From NCBI GenBank assembly GCA_020445665.1, contig JAGRGD010000237.1:1-35984 (forward strand): DNA of 35,984 bases, read 5' to 3'. This DNA comes from Rhodocyclaceae bacterium (GTDB lineage: Bacteria; Pseudomonadota; Gammaproteobacteria; Burkholderiales; Rhodocyclaceae). The notes beneath the pieces were generated by a model that worked only from the letters and a program-made list of their open reading frames with translations, had not been told where the DNA came from and ran no database searches. Position numbers and translations under genes: made by a program. The first letter of the stretch is position 1, and each line of letters starts with the position of its first letter. Below are positions 32,780 through 35,984 of the stretch, piece after piece.

Positions 32780-32820
32780 ATTATCCCTTTGTCGCCGGGT
32801 TGCTCATTGACCTATGTCAA
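32780..32820 (-). promoter_or_regulatory. Second FNR-type promoter, downstream of ccoS
   Basis: TTGAC-CTAT-GTCAA (32807-32820) is a perfectly symmetrical FNR-type site. A 21-base spacer, identical in length to that of the ccoN promoter, leads to a -10 GATAAT (32785-32780) on the minus strand. Transcription would run into the terminator at 32696-32669 before reaching ccoN. Confidence 0.6.
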
Positions 32821-32830
32821 AAACCCTACA

Positions 32831-33031
32831 TTATGTGGGGCCACCATCGCCTGGCTCACGCTCTGCTTCGCCCGGCCGACCGGGTTTCGGGCGGTCGTCG
32901 TCCATAACGACCCGATAGGCCGGCCCTTCCATGTCATCAAACTGGCCACTTCGCACAGACCACCAGAAGATCACCCCGATCAGGAAGACGAGGACCACCG
33001 ACAACGGGATCAACAGGTAGAGTGACTCCAT
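32831..33031 (-). CDS. ccoS: cbb3 oxidase maturation protein CcoS
   Basis: This 66-residue protein has one N-terminal membrane helix (about 3-25), then the family motif FWWSVRSGQFDDMEGPAYRV, seen here as SGQFDD and EGPAYRVV, and a hydrophilic tail. CcoS is needed for haem and copper insertion into CcoN. It starts four bases after ccoI, so the two are cotranscribed. Confidence 0.95.
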   Translation of the reverse strand: MESLYLLIPLSVVLVFLIGVIFWWSVRSGQFDDMEGPAYRVVMDDDRPKPGRPGEAEREPGDGGPT

Positions 33032-33035
33032 CGGC

Positions 33036-35468
33036 TCAGACCCGGCGCTGGATACGCAGCGCGTTGAGAATTACCACCAGAGAGCTGGCGGACATGCCGA
33101 TACCCGCCATCCAGGGTGTCACCCACCCCGCCATGGCCGCCGGCATTGCGATCAGATTATAGGTCAGCGCCCAGACGAGGTTCTGGCGGATGACCCGGTT
33201 GCATTTGGTGGTCGTCCGCAGCCCTTCGAGCAACGGCAAGAAACGCCCACCTAGCAGCACCACATCGGCCTGATTGCGGGCAAGTTCAGTCCCCTCGCCC
33301 ATCGCAACGGAGACATCCGCCCTGGCGAGAACGGGCCCGTCATTCACGCCATCGCCAATCATCGCCACGCGGCGCCCCGCCAGTTGCAAGGCCTTGACCC
33401 GTGCGAGCTTGTCCTCAGGCATCTGCCCGCCCGCCGCCTCGGACACTCCGATCCGCTCCGCAACCTCTTCGACAACACGCTGGGTGTCCCCGCTAAGTAT
33501 GCCTACGCCCGCACCTCGCACACGCAGGGCAGCCACCAGTTCCGCGGCGTCGTCACGCACTTCGTCCGACAAACCAAAGCTGGCAAGGAGGCCTTGCGGG
33601 CATGCAAGGAAGAGCGGCGTCTTCGGTAGCAGTCCGTCGGCTATTCGGGCCAGTTCCGACTCGGGCACCCAGTTGCTCACGAACTGGGCGTTGCCCAGCC
33701 GCAGATCGAGTCCCTCGTATCGCCCGGAGACGCCTTCGCCGACATGGACGGAAACCTGTTCAATGCTCGCGGCCGTGACCGGCCAATCGGCCGAACGAAG
33801 CGCTTCGGCAATCCGATGTTCCGAGGCGACCTCCAGCCCCAATGCGACCGACTGCACCCACGCCAGATCCCTGGATTTCCTGACCTCCATGGATTCGACC
33901 TTCATGGCCCCCGTCGTCAGCGTCCCCGTCTTGTCGAACACAAAGAAGTCGGCCGCTGCCAGAGACTCGAGCGCATGCCCACGTGTGACAAGAACGCCCT
34001 GCCGAGCCAGAGACGCAGTCGCCACTGTCAACGCAACCGGTGTCGCAAGTGACAATGCACACGGGCAACTGACCACCAGCACGGACACGCAGACCCATAG
34101 CGCCCGATCGGGGTCCTGCCCCCACCAGAACAGGCCAGTCAGGGCCGCAGCCGTCACGACCAGTGCGACAAAGCGCCCTGCAAATCGGTCGGCCAACCGG
34201 GCTGCGCGGGGACGCTCATCCTGCGCCCGATCCATCAAGCGGCGAATACCAGCCAGGCGGGTGGAGTCGCCAACCCCCGTAAGCCGCACCACCAACGGCG
34301 ACGCCCCGTTTACCGAGCCACCGATCACCGAGTCACCCACGGCTTTTTCAACCGCGACGCTCTCCCCCGTCAGGAGCGACTCGTCGGCGGCACTGCTTCC
34401 ATCCAGTACGACACCGTCAGCGGGTATCACCGTACCGGGTTTGATCCGCACCACATCTCCGACCGCCAGGCGCGAAACATCCACCTGCTCGCCCACCACA
34501 CCGGGCCACCGAGTAAGACGTTCGGCGACCGCTGGAAGAATCTTCGCCAGCTCCTCGGCACCGCGCGCCGCCTTCTGTCGCGCCAGCATCTCCAGGAAGC
34601 GCCCACACAACAGAAAGAATACGAACATGGCCACGGAGTCGAAATAAACCTCACCCTGACCACTGAAGAATGACCACAGGCTCGCCAGAAAGGCCGTTCC
34701 GATCCCTAGCGAAACGGGTACGTCCATGCCCAGCCGCCGCTGGCGCAGGTCGCGCCATGCCTGGGAAAAGAAAGGGCCTGCCGAGTAAAGAACGACTGGC
34801 AGCGTCAGCACCAGGCTTGCCCAACGCAGGAGCGCTGACATGTCGGCCGACATCTCGCCTTCCCCCGCAACATACTCTGGCAAGGCGTACATCATGACCT
34901 GCATGGCGCCGAAGCCGGCAACGAAGAGTCGCCACAACGCGCTCTTCCGCTCCTTGCCAGCCAGCGTTTCTTCCCGCTGCGGATCGTAGGGATAGGCGCG
35001 ATAGCCAATCGCCTGAATCGAGGCCAGGATACGCGACAAGCGAGTCTCCTGGTCGTTCCAGCGAACGCGCGCGCGGCGTGTCGCGTAGTTGATGCTAACT
35101 GCGATGACACCCGGCTGGTGGGCGACATGCTGCTCGTTAAGCCACACGCACGCTGCGCAGGTGATCCCCTCCAGCAAGAGGGTCGCCTCTCGCTGGTTGG
35201 GTTCGGGAACTCTGACGAAACTCGCCTGGAAATCATGACTGTCGAACAGGCCCAGATCGACGAGTTCGTCCGGCAGTGCCTCCCGACGCGACTCCGGCAT
35301 CGAATCTCGATGGCGGTAATAGTCGGAAAGACCACTGTCTACAATCGAACGCGCTACCGCCTCGCAGCCAGCACAGCACATGGGGCGCGGTTCGCCAAGG
35401 ATCTCCACATCCAGATGGACCGCATTCGGGACGGGAAGGCCGCAGTGGTAGCAGGAATGTTCAGTCAA
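33036..35468 (-). CDS. ccoI: cbb3-specific copper P-type ATPase CcoI (FixI)
   Basis: This P1B ATPase of 810 residues supplies copper for CcoN assembly. The N-terminal Cys-rich domain (CYHCG, CCAGC) is followed by an HMA domain with GITCAACVWL. The membrane block carries CPCALSLATP. The phosphorylation site DKTGTLTTG and the hinge GDGVNDGPVLA are intact. The nucleotide-domain HP motif is changed: residues 549-554 read SEHRIA, with Arg552 where Pro is expected, a one-base change from CCG to CGG. TTG 35468 is the best start (MTEHSCYHCG), with no strong ribosome binding site. A possible -10 TACAAT lies at 35633-35628. Confidence 0.95.
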   Translation of the reverse strand: MTEHSCYHCGLPVPNAVHLDVEILGEPRPMCCAGCEAVARSIVDSGLSDYYRHRDSMPESRREALPDELVDLGLFDSHDFQASFVRVPEPNQREATLLLEGITCAACVWLNEQHVAHQPGVIAVSINYATRRARVRWNDQETRLSRILASIQAIGYRAYPYDPQREETLAGKERKSALWRLFVAGFGAMQVMMYALPEYVAGEGEMSADMSALLRWASLVLTLPVVLYSAGPFFSQAWRDLRQRRLGMDVPVSLGIGTAFLASLWSFFSGQGEVYFDSVAMFVFFLLCGRFLEMLARQKAARGAEELAKILPAVAERLTRWPGVVGEQVDVSRLAVGDVVRIKPGTVIPADGVVLDGSSAADESLLTGESVAVEKAVGDSVIGGSVNGASPLVVRLTGVGDSTRLAGIRRLMDRAQDERPRAARLADRFAGRFVALVVTAAALTGLFWWGQDPDRALWVCVSVLVVSCPCALSLATPVALTVATASLARQGVLVTRGHALESLAAADFFVFDKTGTLTTGAMKVESMEVRKSRDLAWVQSVALGLEVASEHRIAEALRSADWPVTAASIEQVSVHVGEGVSGRYEGLDLRLGNAQFVSNWVPESELARIADGLLPKTPLFLACPQGLLASFGLSDEVRDDAAELVAALRVRGAGVGILSGDTQRVVEEVAERIGVSEAAGGQMPEDKLARVKALQLAGRRVAMIGDGVNDGPVLARADVSVAMGEGTELARNQADVVLLGGRFLPLLEGLRTTTKCNRVIRQNLVWALTYNLIAMPAAMAGWVTPWMAGIGMSASSLVVILNALRIQRRV

Positions 35469-35682
35469 GACGTTCGCAGGCTGTTGCTAGTAGCGGAAAC
35501 CAAACGCCCCCCAAAAAAACGGCAACCACGAGGGATCGACCATTCCGCCGCGGTTCGCAGCACACCGTGCAGTGGTGATGCGCCAGAAGGCAGGCGCGCT
35601 GCGGCGGGCGCAACCGCGAGGCCCCGGATTGTACAGCGATTCCAGGACACCCACGACTCATTGCCCGGAAGAGGCATGCAAA

Positions 35683-35710
35683 ACGGGCTAGCCCTCGTGG
35701 GCTAGCCCGT
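35683..35710 (-). terminator. Intrinsic terminator of tRNA-Thr
   Basis: A perfect 12-bp stem (ACGGGCTAGCCC and its complement) with a four-base loop is followed on the minus strand by TTTTGC. It lies ten bases beyond the tRNA-Thr 3' end. Confidence 0.8.
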
Positions 35711-35719
35711 TGCAGTGTG

Positions 35720-35795
<76 letters not shown>

Positions 35796-35805
35796 GAAGG
35801 GCGAG

Positions 35806-35835
35806 ATTCTAGCGTGATTATCCATGCGGCGCCAA
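35806..35835 (-). promoter_or_regulatory. Probable promoter of tRNA-Thr
   Basis: TTGGCG (35835-35830) and TAGAAT (35811-35806) are 18 bases apart on the minus strand, 11 bases before the tRNA 5' end. Confidence 0.5.
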
Positions 35836-35872
35836 CCGTCGCCAGACACGAAACGCGACCTCATTCACGTAC

Positions 35873-35905
35873 AAAGCCCCTCTGCATCGCTAGCAGAGGG
35901 GCTTT
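35873..35905 (-). terminator. rRNA operon terminator
   Basis: A perfect 13-bp stem (AAAGCCCCTCTGC and its complement) with a seven-base loop lies 13 bases beyond the 5S 3' end, with CTTTG at its foot on the minus strand. Confidence 0.8.
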
Positions 35906-35917
35906 GTTATAGGGTTA

Positions 35918-35984
35918 GTCTGACGATGACCTACTTTCACACCCGTATGGGCACTATCATCGGCGCGTACCTGTTTCACGGTCC
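35918..35984 (-). rRNA. rrf: 5S ribosomal RNA, 3' part
   Basis: The last 67 bases are the complement of a 5S rRNA 3' half. On the minus strand the recognisable pieces are GGACCGTGAAAC, GCGCCGATGATAGTG, and GTGTGAAAGTAGGTCATCG before the 3' end. The gene is cut by the window edge. It implies an rRNA operon to the right, transcribed towards the window. Confidence 0.95.

Noticed and set aside
32478-32780. 100-residue frame in the ccoS-ccoN gap
   Set aside because: It reads straight through the intrinsic terminator and the ccoN promoter, with no ribosome binding site and no domain.

Overview
The window is about 36 kb of GC-rich bacterial chromosome. Gene content and order (serS-rarA-lolA-ftsK, nadE-glnB, ccoNOQP-ccoGH beside ccoIS, hemN and fnr, a class I PHA synthase) point to a betaproteobacterium, most likely Rhodocyclales (Azoarcus/Thauera-like). 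That placement is inference from family resemblance and was not checked by any search. Almost all of the window is ordinary core chromosome. The left 1.4 kb is gene-poor and carries an AlpA-type regulator next to the 3' end of tRNA-Ser(CGA), which looks like the edge or remnant of an integrated element.

Layout: 1-1390, accessory edge. 1393-4747, tRNA-Ser, an AhpD-like CxxC protein, an MltF-type transglycosylase and seryl-tRNA synthetase. 4963-12517, an unknown small protein, the ftsK-lolA-rarA run on the minus strand preceded by a Crp-type regulator, then thioredoxin reductase and an Smr-domain protein on the plus strand. 12533-16432, glnB and nadE, a FemAB-like acyltransferase-fold protein and inorganic pyrophosphatase. 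16519-18644, a cobalamin riboswitch in front of tonB-exbB-exbD. 18659-21272, copper chaperone and copper ATPase. 21341-24343, a SafE-type membrane protein, hemN and fnr. 24361-26746, PHA synthase and a universal stress protein. 26783-35468, the cbb3 oxidase locus. 35683 to the end, tRNA-Thr(CGT) and the 3' end of a 5S rRNA gene, i.e. the tail of an rRNA operon entering from the right on the minus strand.

The right half reads as one physiological programme for low-oxygen respiration. CcoNOQP is the high-affinity cbb3 terminal oxidase. CcoG, CcoH, CcoI and CcoS mature it, with copper delivered by a dedicated P1B ATPase. HemN makes haem without oxygen. FNR, with all four cluster cysteines visible, is the likely regulator. 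Sites of the form TTGAC-N4-(A/G)TCAA lie in front of ccoN, in the hemN/fnr gap, in front of uspA, and just downstream of ccoS.

The most interesting unexplained structure is at 32669-32820 on the minus strand. An FNR-type box has a -10 element at exactly the same spacing as in the ccoN promoter, and is followed about 80 bases later by a strong intrinsic terminator with an 8-T tail. No ORF is evident. This has the architecture of a short (about 105 nt) FNR-controlled small RNA, by analogy with E. coli FnrS, and it lies between ccoS and ccoN. Other items worth checking are an 8-bp palindrome wrapped round the ccoN -10, an HP-to-HR change in CcoI, two small membrane proteins downstream of ccoH, a DnaA-box-like cluster at 14592-14640, and an 11-bp inverted repeat at the 3' end of tRNA-Ser.
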